From Eutrigla gurnardus (taxonomy: Eukaryota; Chordata; Actinopteri; Perciformes; Triglidae): a stretch of DNA of 64,000 nucleotides. Made by a program: the position numbers and the translations under genes. Of the stretch, positions 1-28,050 are shown piece after piece. Each line of letters begins with the position of its first letter. The stretch's first letter is position 1. The notes under the pieces were generated by a model. The model was not told the DNA's origin, made no database searches, and worked only from the letters and a program-made list of their open reading frames with translations. The stretch is from assembly GCA_963514095.1 (NCBI GenBank), contig OY741277.1:13697137-13761136 (forward strand), in the 5' to 3' direction.

Positions 1-845
1 TTCTGAAAAAAGGCCATTATTATTGTGCCTTTGACGCTTGGTGTCGTCTTTTTTTTTTTTTTAATTCGGTGCACGGAGAAGGGAGAGCAGTCTAAAACCA
101 TAGCAACACTTGTGGTTCTGAGAACATCGGAGCAACACGTTTGTGGTAGACTCCGATGACTGGTAGCACCGTTGCCAGTTTGCAAGCTGCTCCAAACGTC
201 TGTGGAAATTCATGAAGAAACTATTTTTAGTGTCTTGATCCGACTGCTGATTGTACACCCTGATGACAACAAACCGAAACACTTGGCAGTAGAGTTTTGG
301 TAAATACCACAAGTGTTGATGACGTTTTTTGACTCATGACGCTCAATGATGAAAAAATGTCTTATTTAGTATTTGGTTGTACTTAGCTCCATCCTCTCGT
401 GTCACTTCTGGTTGCAAAAAAAAACCAAGATGGTGATGGCAAATGTGTAAACAGACAGTCATCTATACACAGAGACACGTTACGCCATTACTTCACTTTT
501 AGTTAGTTTCTGGCCACCTGGTGATTGTATGTCTCATATTTTATATATTAATTTATATATTATATATTAAATAGTTAGCTGCTAAAATGCTTCACACCTT
601 TGCTAACTTTATCTTATGATGCTGGGTAGCAGGCCGTAAAACAAAGACAGTGAGCCTAAAGATGCCAAAAAGCTCCATGAAGTGAAGGGAACAGTAGAGT
701 TTGATGATAAACCTGTGTGGGTCTGTCGCAACGAGCAAAAGCCTTTTGCATTATGTGGTAATTGAAAATATGGATTCAGGCAGCTTCCCATGATGAGAAC
801 ACACTGCGTTGTTTAATTCAGTGAAAGTGTAAGATCTTCAGGTAC
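1..845 (-). other. klhl32 intron sequence (left edge)
   Basis: After the donor that follows the 846-904 exon (CAG|GTACCTG on the minus strand) no further kelch-coding stretch is seen down to the left edge. The next kelch exons must lie outside the window. The interval holds a poly-T run near 50-62, a dispersed repeat around 300-450 and AT-rich sequence near 540-575. Open frames here look like chance. Confidence 0.7.
300..450. repeat. Dispersed teleost-type repeat, copy A
   Basis: The stretch around 345-430 (TTTGGTTGTACTTAGC, then GTCACTTCTGGTTGC and an A-rich run) aligns with the copy near 63335-63412 at roughly three quarters identity by eye. A fragment at 22370-22510 carries related phrases. 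The family is familiar from fish genomes but I cannot name it; termini are not defined. Confidence 0.5.
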
Positions 846-17237
<16,392 letters not shown>

Positions 17238-18682
17238 GCCCCTCGAGAAAGGAAGAGGTGATGGTGGTGGTGGAGGTGGAGGTGGAGGAGAGGTGCTATG
17301 AGGCTCCCGGGGACTGTAGTCTGCTCACTGGGAACATGCATCAGCCTGATAGGACAGAGCAGCGCGTCACCTCAACTCAGTCAATCCACTCGACCCCGCC
17401 GCACTGTGACAGCCTCCTGTGCGACGCGCGAACGGATGCAACCGCACGTCACGCCTACTGCCCTGACTTGTCCCTTCTCTCAGCTGCCACTGGCCTTGAC
17501 TTTGACCATTCTTAGCTGTTCTTTCAAGGCCTTTGTTTTTTCTCTTCATGCACAGCAACAGCCACAGGCAGCCACAGGGAAGAAACAAGCTCAGCACTTC
17601 TCCAAACAAGCTGGGAGTCCGAATTACAGCAAGTCCCTTAGGTGTAGCTACAACCTTGACATAATGTGCTACACACCTGAATCTGATACGGCTCCGTCTC
17701 CTGCGAGATAATTAACCAGCAGCACAAGAGGGGAACAGAGAGGTCAGCACGGATGCACTGAAATCCAAGCTGCTCTGGATACTCTGACTGAGATCCTACT
17801 CACTGGCTGTACAATAAAGTCGCCCCGGGTCCTCTGATGTGCCTCTATTTACACGAGGAAGTCCGCGTATGTATGGCCGCGGTTCACCTTAAGTGTGGAG
17901 GCAGGGCTGAGTGTGCAGACGGCTGCACTTGAGTGTATTCCTCAGAGAGATCTAGTTATCGATCTGTTCATGAGTGACCTTCAGACACATGGCCACAGGC
18001 AACTGCTACAGACTGATGAGGCAGAGAAGGAGCTTATGTTCCTGTGTCCAACACCACCTCCCCTCCCCAAAAAAACACAATATAAACGCTGCACACATTT
18101 CACAGCTTTACCTTAACACGGTTAACACGGTAGTTCTTGAAGCAAAATCAAGCAAATACTTGAAATCAAATCTGAAAGCCACTAGTGGACTAATATCCTA
18201 TCTCTCTCTCTGTCTCTTTGATGATCTCTCTCCATCATTTTCTCTTAAAATGTCCCCAATAGGCTGCTTATGAATTGCAAATGGCATCATATTCAGCAAC
18301 ATATCCCACCATGGGATTAAAAAAAGTAATAATAATTCTAATTGGTACATAATGAGTAAATGACATAATTTTTGGCCTCAGAAAAGATTAAACATAATCT
18401 GGAATGTGGATATATTTAGGATGTGCTAATTACACAACAAGTAGGCCATTGTTCCCAGCAACAACAACAAAAATACACTGTAATCTCCCGACCGAAAACA
18501 AGCACGGCGCTAAATGTTGTCTTTTTTTTTTACGCACAAGGGGCAATTTAGGATTTAGCCACGGACACTATAGCGCGCAGGGGAAGTGGATGGGGAGAGA
18601 CGAAGGGAGGTTTGAGTCACCAGAGATGCAGACACCGTTAATGCCTAACTGTCACTTTTCTAAAGCTCCCAGCTGTCAAAAG

Positions 18683-18695
18683 GTCTCCTAGCAAC
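18683..18695 (+). promoter_or_regulatory. RFX-type X-box candidate
   Basis: GTCTCCTAGCAAC fits the half-palindromic RFX pattern (GTNNCC, short spacer, AGCAAC). The identical 13-mer recurs at 22906-22918 inside fzd6 intron 1. It sits at the left edge of the CpG-rich patch upstream of fzd6. Confidence 0.45.
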
Positions 18696-18719
18696 AGGCC
18701 AGCGCCTCGGTCCACAAAC

Positions 18720-19020
18720 TATGGAGGACGGAGAGAAACCGCGTCCGAATACGAGCGGAATTAATCCTGTTGCGTCCATCACATGGCGCACTCGGATAAT
18801 CCACGACCAACATTTCTATATGGAGCACCTTGCGGCTCGGCAGGAATGTATTGTATCCGGCTCCCTCGTGTCTTTAATGTACGCACCTCACATGAACGCG
18901 TTTCGGTCCCGTCCCCTATAGCGGCGCCGCCGTTACCGATGTCATTGAATGTCCGACGTCGTCGTCCTCGCAACGTCCGCGGCGAAGAAGTGGGTGCAGC
19001 GGCGAGCAGATGCACCCAGT
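18720..19020. promoter_or_regulatory. CpG-rich patch, likely promoter-associated
   Basis: Locally dense in CG dinucleotides (for example GCGGCGCCGCC and GTCCGACGTCGTCGTCCTCG around 18920-18970), unlike the AT-rich flanks. It lies between two divergently transcribed genes. Which one it serves cannot be decided from sequence alone. Confidence 0.4.
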
Positions 19021-19274
19021 TGTCGCGGACACTTTATGCACTGTAGCACCTAAATTGTTACATTATAACCCCGCCTCTACACGGCGGTCACATGCATATG
19101 GACACAGAGGGGATACAGCGCCTCCAGGTGGATAATTGGACTGAATGCCTGTGTATTTACAGTGTGATGGGCGCCTGTGGGGACACCAGGGGTCCTCGTA
19201 GGGTTTCCAGGGGGGTACTAGCAAATGATAAATACTCAAGTCAATGAACACTATGCAGCTCCACTTATGTCGAA

Positions 19275-19276
<2 letters not shown>

Positions 19277-19350
<74 letters not shown>
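19277..19350. repeat. (TG)n microsatellite
   Basis: About 37 TG units in the klhl32-fzd6 intergenic region. Confidence 0.97.
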
Positions 19351-19351
<1 letters not shown>

Positions 19352-19799
19352 TCCCCAACTAATCATATTTCCATAAAAAAAGCGACAGCACCTCCTGTTG
19401 ACATGGGTTAACATGAGTTTAAAATAAAAACATATTGACTTTCTTAAACAAAACCTGCAATCAAACTAATACTATGTTTTATTTTCACATATTTCAATAA
19501 AAAAAAAACCTTGCCGTTTGTTTCCCTGACATTGGGTCTTGCATTGATTGTCCCATCCTTCATCTCCCCATCTGCTCACATGCAGCGTTCATGTGCTCCC
19601 GTAACCCCCCCGCTCTGCTGCTGTTGGTGTGTTCAAGTGCACCAGCATTGAGATAAGGGCTAATATTATGTTGTTTTTATCTCATTGTTTTTCTTGTCAT
19701 GTATGTATTCGAATATCACACGATGTACATATAACGCTAACGTCATACAAACGAATTTATTACAGTAAGTGCTACATCGGTTAAAAAGGAATACCGATA

Positions 19800-19966
19800 T
19801 TTCCGAGCGTGCATGAAGGCAGCTTAACTTCACGGCAGCCGGACAAGAAAAGACAGAGGGACTGTGCTGGAGCTTGTCGCAGGAAATACGCTCCCAAAAT
19901 CCCCCACAGAAATGCTCCAACGAGCACCCATGTAGTCGGCTCTTACACGAACTCCCCGGCAGTTAG
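19800..19966 (+). other. Candidate 5' untranslated first exon of fzd6
   Basis: A moderately GC-rich stretch ends in GCAGTTAG|GTAAGA, a strong splice donor, about 1.4 kb upstream of the fzd6 start codon. Frizzled-6 genes in other vertebrates have upstream non-coding exon sequence. The left boundary is arbitrary and the assignment is inference. Confidence 0.3.
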
Positions 19967-20798
19967 GTAAGACACTGTGTTTTGTTTTTTTACACTCACA
20001 GTATTTTCCTTTTTACTTTGTTGTACCGAAGTTGTTTTCGGCCCCCGTCCCATGGCAGCGACCCAGGCAGGGATGTTTACTGTACTCACTCACCGCCTTT
20101 GGCGTCTAATTTACGGGAAAACGTCTTTCCTGTCCGCGTCAGACTGGCATACTCTTACAAGTAGTGAGCTCCGGGGATATGCCGAGTCCTGTTTATGTGT
20201 TGTTGAGCTCATTGTTTTTGTACATGTGTGTTTGTTACATTGTTGGCGGACCGTGTCAAGTGTGTGCTTTGCTACCTTTTATTGTCTCTTTAATCAGTGC
20301 TAATATGCTAACCGAAAAGTTTCTGCTAATAACCCACCAAACTGATTTACCCTGATTCATCTGTTACTTCAGTGCAGCTCTAGGAAATGACATGCCTACA
20401 AGCTGCATTATGAGGATTGTTGAAGGTGGTTTCTTACCATATAAACAATGATGTGGTGATATAAGATAAACTCCTGCCACCACTGATAATAATAAAAAAT
20501 AAAAACACCCACATTTAGTACAGGTTTAATCTCTTTATTCTTAAAATACCATCATATATATATATATATATAAAATATATAATACATGTAGGTAGTATAC
20601 AGTATATAACCAGACCTGATATCCAATACTAAACCTTCCTTTGAAAACCTAAAGCTACTTAGACTTTGCTTTTGTATTCAATAGAAATGTATTATATTCT
20701 GTCAGGCTTTCAAGAGTGAGAGAACAAGCTGAGACTCATCTACTGAATCATCCCGGCTCTTTAGCATTCCCCACCCAGTATAAAAATCTATGCATACA

Positions 20799-20890
20799 GG
20801 GGGAGAACATGCAAACTCCACACAGGAGGAAACCGAACCCGACCCGGGATTCGCACCCGGGACTCTCTCGCTGTGAGGCGGCAGTGCTGA
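20799..20890. repeat. Widespread fish repeat fragment
   Basis: GGGGGAGAACATGCAAACTC, then CACACAGGAGGAAACCGAAC and a CCCGGGATTCGCACCCGGGA-like segment, ending near GCTGTGAGGCGGCAGTGCTG. This phrase order is that of a very common teleost interspersed repeat; I cannot place it in a named family. Confidence 0.6.
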
Positions 20891-21361
20891 ATGTTAATTT
20901 GCTAACTTTAATTTGACCCTTTTAGATGATAGCACAATGAGAGGGTGTGATTGACTGCTTTGATGAGAGAGCTTCAGTCTGTCGCTGCTCTGTAATTGTG
21001 TAGTCGATAGAGGAATAACCACTTACAAAAAAATGAATTAAAGTCTTTGGGTTGAACTTGTGGTCTGAAATGAGCCTCTCAAGTATAAATACTTTATTTT
21101 CAAGGATGTGGGATTCCTGTCTGTGACCCAGAGGCGCATGCTGACCAATGATGAGAAAGTTTCACCTGCTGCTACGCCCATCGGCTCCACTGAGATGACC
21201 CCAGGAGAAGTGAAATGTCGATGACGGTGTGAGCCAGGGGCAGCAACAATTGGGCCGAGATATCCCTCCCACTGAGCCAAAGAAATACCTGTTGTAGTTT
21301 ACCTGAAAAAAAGGAAAGAAAAGACACTCTCTCACACACACACTCCCAATCAGTGGTGGCG

Positions 21362-24300
21362 ATGCCGGTGCCAGGACCACTGTGGGCGTGCCTGGCTCTG
21401 ATATGGGTGGGAACCTGCAGTGCCCACAGCCTTTTTACCTGCGAGCCCATCAAAGTGCATCGGTGCTTGGGGTTGCCCTACAACATGACTTTCTTTCCCA
21501 ACATGATGGACCACTACGACCAAGATATCGCAGCCAGTAATATGGAGGTGAGTCCTCCTAATATTACATGTTTGTTGACACACTGTATCAAGCTTTGTTT
21601 ACTGCCAATACAATTTGTGTCCGTTTATTTATCAAACAGTACTCTGAAAAAAACACATAAAAAGTGTATATTTTACAATTTGAAACAAATTTCATTAGTT
21701 TGGTTATGATTGTTAAAGGCACAGCATTTTATTCCAAATTATGGCGGAGGTCCCAAAGTGCGAAGTGTAAAATGAATGAAATTAAAATGCTTAGAGGGGC
21801 AAACTTCATGTTAAGGGTTTTCACAGCTGCTGACCCACATTTTGAAGAATCACATTAGTCTAGGTTTCTCTGGAGAGTTGTAATTATATTGGCCTGTATT
21901 AGAAACACCTGCCTGTAATAAAATAATTATTTGAGTCACATAACGACAATGAATATCATCTCTAAATAATTGCTATAATAATTTGTGTTATCAGTGCTGT
22001 TAGTGGCTCCAGTTTATAAATGTCGGGTCCATCAGCCTTCAGAAGCGCATATTGATTGAACTGTAATTAGCATTCTGTTACAGTCATCAACAAGAACACA
22101 GAATAATACACCAGTCACAGTTTGTCCACAAATCATACCTGGTTGTTAAAGAGCACTATTGAGTGAATAAGCTGTGTTGTATTGTATTGTTGTGAATATC
22201 ATATCTGCATCTGCACACGCGCTTTGAATTATCAGTCGTCATAACTAATGGGTTTTAAAAAAAATACTATTTACAAATTTCTGAAGCTAACTTAATTTAA
22301 AGCTTTGCACCAGAAGCCAGATGCAATAAGGTTGCCACTTTGCCGCTTGAGTTAAGCAGATCCACCTGTCGCTCCTCCACAGTCCAAATATGGTCACTTC
22401 CGTTTACTGGATGCAAAAGTCCAAAATGGCTATAACCAAAATGCCGAACTCAAGGCTTCAAAACCGCAATCCACAAACCAATTAGTGACATCATGATTAC
22501 TACATCCACTTCTTATAAACAGACTATGGTTCGGACAGATCACAAGTCTAACTAAATATGAAACCAAATACAAATAAGTGATATCTGTGGGATTGGGTAC
22601 TAAAATGAGTTTGTAATATTGCTTCAATTCCAACGGCCACACAGACAGTTAAGCAGCTCTACAGTACAGGGACCAGTGTTGTTAGCCGTCGCTTCACCTT
22701 CAATACTCAATACATTACTATACATTACTTTACATTACTCTATATTACGTGATACGAATTGGCAAGGGACCCACACAGTGTGAGCTTACAAGACACAACC
22801 AATGCTGTGTGTGCTTCTTGAAAAAGGGGGATGTTTTATGTCATCGTCTGTAGGCTGTTGGGGCTATGATTTGCTCCAGTCAGTAATTCACGACAAAAGT
22901 TGACAGTCTCCTAGCAACGGGGGTAGTCAAATTTCAGGCAACAGTTGCCATGGGAAACGGCCACCCAGAGGGTTGAAGTTCAGACACTGTTTCCATAAAT
23001 ATGTCCTGAAAGATTTGAACTTATTTTGTTTTCGTACACAAAACATGAGGAGAATTTGCCTTTACTGTCTTTTACACCCAGTGCTGTCATGTCTCTCCTC
23101 AGCTGTGAGCTCGGTTTCTGTCGTAGATGCATCCAGTGTCCTGGCATTCCTTACAGTTCAGGGTTCAGTTACACACATTTGGTGTCAGAGCGTTGAGCGT
23201 GAACACTGATCTGTTGAAGGAGGCTTTTGTGTGGCATCTGGCAAAGGTAAAGGCTTCTTATTTCACAGCAACCTTGGCCACGGGCAACTTCATCGACTTT
23301 GTTGTGAGGGGCCTTTGATTTCTGGAGGAAGGGGAGGGACACACCCAGTCTCTCACACAAAGCCTTCCCTGCATACCACAATGAGTATTCTCCCTGTTAA
23401 TCACTCACTCATTTCCCCCCCCCTGTTCACGATCTTACCTCTACAGCCATGTCTCCCAGGTGACATGCTTACACCCCTTGGCCCACATTCAACATTACAT
23501 ACTATACATAGCTCTCTTTGAACGCAGGCTAGCGATTTATCACAAAGCCCTGACGCCTATCAGTAGGATTTTCCGGAGGAGTGTTAACCTTTTTCTGCCC
23601 TTGCTCCCGGATTCCACCGGTGTTTGCCAGCTTTTGAAATAGAAAACTGTTTTGTGAATACAAAGAGAATCAAAAGACTTATCGACATGCTCTGACAGGG
23701 AACACTCGGGTCTTAAAAGTTCGAGTGAAAGTTTGAAAAGTGTTTTTTTTCCTAATCATTTAAGCCTTGATGTACTTTGCTATGAATTTATCCACAGAGG
23801 ATTTTGCCTTTAAGAGCAAATCAGTTCTACTTGTACTGCTGATCCTGGTTGGAGGTTTCTGAAATGAGGGCAGTTTTTACAGTAACTCTGCCATAAAGCA
23901 AATAAAGGTCAGATTGTTGAGCAATGGGGAGCTCGTTGAAAAGGAGTCCAGGACCTCCACAGGAGAGAAACAAGGAGGCTTACTGTCAGAGGGGGCAAGA
24001 CCAGGCCTCAGAGACACGGGCCTGCTGCCAGACTGGATGTCAGGGGAAAATAACAGGAGAGGAAATATTGAATAGTGGACTGTGTAGGAGTGTATGTGTG
24101 TGTCTTGTGTGTAAATATTAGCAGTATAGACCGACAGAATCCCTGTCCATGTGTGTTGGTCTGATAACGGTTGATGGTCAGAACAGCGTGGCCATGATCT
24201 GGACTTGTGATCAAGTTAATCGTCAGGTTAAGCTGTGTAATCCACTGGTGAATCCACACATTTTGTGTAGATCCACGTATACTGTGGCTCAGCAGCAGCC

Positions 24301-27300
24301 TAATTATCAACAACTCTGTGCATTCCAGCCTTCCTGGCCTGTCGTCGTGTTTCCAAACGTCCGTACAGTCATTTCCTGCCACCTTTACCCCCTCCCTCGT
24401 TGAAACGGAAGAATATGGTTCCCAGCCAGTGAATGGGCCTCTTTGTGTGGCGCTATAGATCACTGCAGATCTTCGAGTACTTCTGTTATAACCAGGTCAA
24501 ACAAAGTCTGATTTATTTTCTCCCATTTTATATTCAAGAGGTAATCTGATCCAGTTTCCATGAGAAAAGAGAAAATCAAGAAAACAGAAAACAAGAAATA
24601 TTATTGTATTGAATGTTTTTTGCTACTCTGTTTTTTGCAACCATCACATTCAGTCCAAAACAATGTTCTGATCTGAAATATGTTTAATTTTTTGTGTGAT
24701 GAAATGTGCTTAAACCCACAGGGTGTGTATCTTTACTCGCTTAGAACACACTTAGCGAGTTCATGCGCGATCAGATCAGCTTCAAGCATGGATCACAACC
24801 GCTCATATTGAAAAAGTTGTTTTTCCTCTTTCTCCAGCCCTTCATGCCCCTGGCAAACTTGCAATGCTCTCCAGATGTTCACCACTTCCTGTGCCAGGCC
24901 TTTATCCCAGAATGCACCGAGGAGAACAAGGTGATCCGTCCATGCAGAGAGCAATGTGAGGCGGTTCTCTCTGACTGCGAGGAGAATATCCGAATATTTG
25001 GAATCACCTGGCCTCCTGAGCTGCAGTGTGACAGGTAAAAAAAAATTAAAATACAGAAAATCCAAAAGACCAACACTACCGTTTCTTGATCGGTCGAAAT
25101 TAAGGATGTTTTTTGTTTGTTACAACCAGATTAGACACATGTAACTCTCAGAACTGGGGTTCAACGCCTCCTGCAACCACCCCAATGAGCTCCTCATCAG
25201 CTAAGAGGGACCTTGGCTTCTGGTGCCCGCTGCAGCTGAAGACCAAACCGGGCCATGGGTCATCTTTCTTGGGTGCCCAGGACTGTGCTCCGCCTTGCTC
25301 CAACATGTACTTCAAACCCCACGACATTGAATTTGCAAAGAACTTCATTGGCGTGTGCTCCATCATCTGTTTGGGCGCCACGCTCTTCACCTTCCTCACT
25401 TTCCTCATCGACGTGAAACGTTTCCGCTACCCAGAGCGCCCCATAATCTTCTACGCCGTCTGCTACAGCTTTGTGTCGCTCATATACTTCATCGGTTTCC
25501 TGCTGGGGAACAACGCAGCTTGTGCCAAAGCGCCTCATCATGCCAGTGTGGATACGGTGGTGCTGGGCTCTCAGAGTAAAGGCTGCACTCTGCTTTTTAT
25601 GCTGCTCTACTTCTTCTCCATCGCCGGAATCGTCTGGTGGGTCATACTCACCATCACCTGGTTTCTGGCAGCTGGACCCAAGTGGAGCTGTGAAGCCATT
25701 GAAAAGAAAGCGGTAAGGCTTTTAAAAATGTATGAGAGTACAGTAAAGAAATGTAAAATGAGCAAGTTGAAGCTATTAGCAGTCAGAACAATGTTGGAAG
25801 ATGTTGGAAATATTGATCCATGTGTCCTCCGTGTTTAGGTGTGGTTCCACTCTGCTGCTTGGGGCATCCCCGGGGCACTGACCGTCATGCTGCTGGCTCT
25901 GAACAAGGTCGAAGGGGACAACATCAGCGGCGTTTGCTTTGTGGGGCTCTACGACCTGGACGCCCTGCGCTACTTTGTCCTGGCTCCTCTGTGCGTGGGC
26001 GTCATAGTGGGACTCTTCCTCATCCTGGCCGGCATCGTTTCTCTCAACCACGTCCGACAGGTCATCCAGCACGACGAGCGCAACCAAGAGAAGCTGAAGA
26101 AGTTCATGATCCGCATCGGCGTGTTCAGCTGCCTCTACCTGGTCCCGTTGGTCACCCTGTTAGCCTGCTACACCTACGAACAGAGTCACCGCAGCACCTG
26201 GGAGAATACCTGGATCAACGACCGCTGTCAAGAGTACAGCATCCCCTGCTCCTACAAGGTGGGTAGCACTGACTTATTTGGTTGATGCAGGTGATTGAAG
26301 GCACTAAGCTAATGTACGATCAAAATATGCAAATTACTAATAAAGGCTCAAAAGGCCTCCAATAGTTTGCAAGCTTTAAAGGTGCGTTGTTTAATACCCA
26401 GCCACATGATCCAGACAAATAGGGATCAACATTTCACCTCTACTACTGGGTTCATACAATCAATTTACAGTCATTAGTTATTAATAAAAAAAACTACTAA
26501 CAGACAGAAAGTCAATTAACTCTTATAAACTGATCATGTACTGGCCTATAATGAGTTTACTGTGCCACTAATCGGGGGCTGTACGGTTGTGAACGTTTTG
26601 ATTGTTTATTGGATTAAATCCAAAGTGGCAGAAGTGAGAAAATTACTTGTGTTTTTGTTTTGTCCTCACGGCCACCAGGAGACCACTTCACTGAGAGTAT
26701 AGCTGATACAACTCATTTTAAAAGCATTTCTGAGCTTCCTTCTGACCCATCATTTCTCCATAAATATCCCCCAACATCTATTTTAATTTTAAAATGGCTG
26801 TCTATTTAGAAACTACTTTTACTCCAAAAATGGAATGACAATGTGTGACAATGATCATGAGATGAAGGGGAAACAACTAAGAAGAAAAGAAAAAGAAAAA
26901 AACTAGCTCAGCTCCTTTTTTAAATATCAGTATCTGGGCCTAAATGTTCAAGTGCTTGATTTTGTCTCAAGTCGAAAATAGTTTTTCTTGGTTAACACAC
27001 CAAATCACAAGGATCGTATTATGGTTTGTTTATGATTCTTTGTTCCAGACGACAGAGCACAACCGCCCTGACCTCTCCCTGTTTCTGGTGAAATATTTAA
27101 TGACGCTGGTGGTTGGAATATCTGCAGTGTTCTGGGTCAGCAGTAAGAAAACCTGCTCCGAGTGGGCCTACTTCTTCAACAGGACCCGCAAGAGAGAGTA
27201 AGACTGTGTCTCTTTTCCTGTTCCATGTTCAGATTCAGTTTCCAAGAGAAATAAACATGTAGTTTCCCAACTATATACTCTCATATCCTCTGACCCACAG

Positions 27301-28050
27301 TCCTATCACCGAGAGCCGCCGGGTGCTCCAGGAGTCCTGCGAGTTCTTCCTCAAGCACAATAGCCGCGTCCAGCACAAGAAGAAGCACTACAAGCCGAGC
27401 TCCCACAAGCTCAAGGTCATCTCCAAGTCCATGGGCACGAGCACCGGCGCCACGCCCACCAATGCCTCCTCCGCCGCCGCCACAAGCAATCAAGGAACCT
27501 CGGTGATGGGCAATCACGAGCACCGCATGCGTGGTTCTCTGTCTGAGGCGTCAGCCAGGGAGAACCTGGACCGGGGCACCTCCAACCGAAGCTCTAGGAG
27601 GGGGGAGAGGGACGGGGGGGAGAGGCGTAGCAAAGGGGGGAGCTCCTGTAAGATCAGCAGCTGCTCAGAGAGCGTACACCGAGTCCAAGATGGGAGGTAA
27701 GTGATCCAGATGTGAAACACCTTCACTAGAATTGTTTATGAAAGATGCAGATGTAAGACTTTCACTACTTTCAGTGTTTTACGTGTTCAAACAGTGGATT
27801 TCTGTTTCATCTCAGCTCTGTTTCGACAGTTTATTCCTCTGTTTTATTGTGTTATATGGAGCTTCATCTCATGTGTCCTGGCTGCTTTAGGATGACTCCG
27901 AGGAGCAAGCTGCCAGAGGTCAGGCACGTCTCCAGCGGACAGCAGCATCCGGCTTTAAACCGATCACACAGCAGCATCCAGGACTCCGCCCAAAAGCTGG
28001 CACACCAGGTGCCCGAGGAGAGCAAGGATACAAAGGACAGCACCTGCTGA
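21362..28050 (+). CDS. fzd6: Frizzled-6 Wnt receptor
   Basis: Seven-pass Frizzled receptor that binds Wnts through an extracellular cysteine-rich domain and works mainly in planar cell polarity and non-canonical signalling. Coding exons: 21362-21547, 24838-25034, 25130-25712, 25839-26258, 27049-27197, 27301-27696, 27891-28050; 2,091 nt, 696 residues (human about 706). The start is the ATG at 21362; an upstream in-frame GTG was not used. Signal peptide about residues 1-21. All ten CRD cysteines are present: C27, C35, C72, C81, C88, C98, C102, C109, C126, C132. An N-linked site NMT is at 41-43. TM1 starts near residue 198 and TM7 ends near 494. The Dishevelled-binding KTxxxW motif is intact (KTCSEW, 496-501). 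The long Ser/Arg/Gly-rich tail lacks an obvious PDZ-binding C-terminus, as expected for FZD6. The tail and the linker after the CRD diverge most. The fzd6-cthrc1 order supports FZD6 over FZD3. Confidence 0.97.
22370..22510. repeat. Dispersed teleost-type repeat, copy C
   Basis: GGTCACTTCCGTTTACTGGA, then AAAATGCCGAACTCAAGGCT, CAATCCACAAACCAAT and CTACATCCACTTCTTATA form the phrase order of a common fish interspersed repeat. The start is related to copies near 400 and 63400. Confidence 0.6.
22906..22959 (+). promoter_or_regulatory. Paired RFX-type X-boxes in fzd6 intron 1
   Basis: GTCTCCTAGCAAC at 22906-22918 repeats the element at 18683. About 26 bases further, GTTGCCATGGGAAAC (22944-22958) matches the symmetric X-box with one mismatch in the right half. 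RFX factors drive ciliary genes; a role here is inference. Confidence 0.45.
26259..27048 (+). other. fzd6 intron 4
   Basis: About 790 bp between AAG|GTGGGT and TTCCAG|ACG. AT-rich, no coding signal and no clear repeat. The other fzd6 introns downstream of exon 2 are short (95-194 bp). Confidence 0.85.

Larger units (their letters stand above)
17238..21361. other. Divergent intergenic region klhl32 | fzd6
   Basis: About 4.1 kb between the klhl32 start codon (minus) and the fzd6 start codon (plus), so both promoters and 5' UTRs should lie here. Visible: a CpG-dense patch (18720-19020), an RFX-like X-box (18683-18695), a (TG)n tract (19277-19350), a candidate untranslated exon ending at 19966 and a dispersed repeat (20799-20890). 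Confidence 0.7.
21548..24837 (+). other. fzd6 intron 1
   Basis: About 3.3 kb, donor GAG|GTGAGT and acceptor CTCCAG|CCC. Contains a dispersed repeat (22370-22510), two RFX-like X-boxes (22906-22959) and a short inverted repeat ACTCGCT…AGCGAGT at 24735-24760. No further coding sequence was seen. Confidence 0.8.

Noticed and set aside
18721..18921. 66-residue plus-strand ATG frame in the CpG-rich patch
   Set aside because: No family resemblance, no splice context, and CpG-rich promoters often carry chance frames. A very short peptide cannot be excluded.
20799..20890. Possible tRNA-like sequence in the repeat upstream of fzd6
   Set aside because: The CGGGATTCGCACCCGGG-like segment suggests a T-arm, but the rest does not fold as a tRNA and the phrases match a common fish dispersed repeat.
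21353..21361. Upstream in-frame GTG as the fzd6 start
   Set aside because: The ATG at 21362 gives a normal signal peptide directly; a GTG start is unlikely for a eukaryotic receptor.
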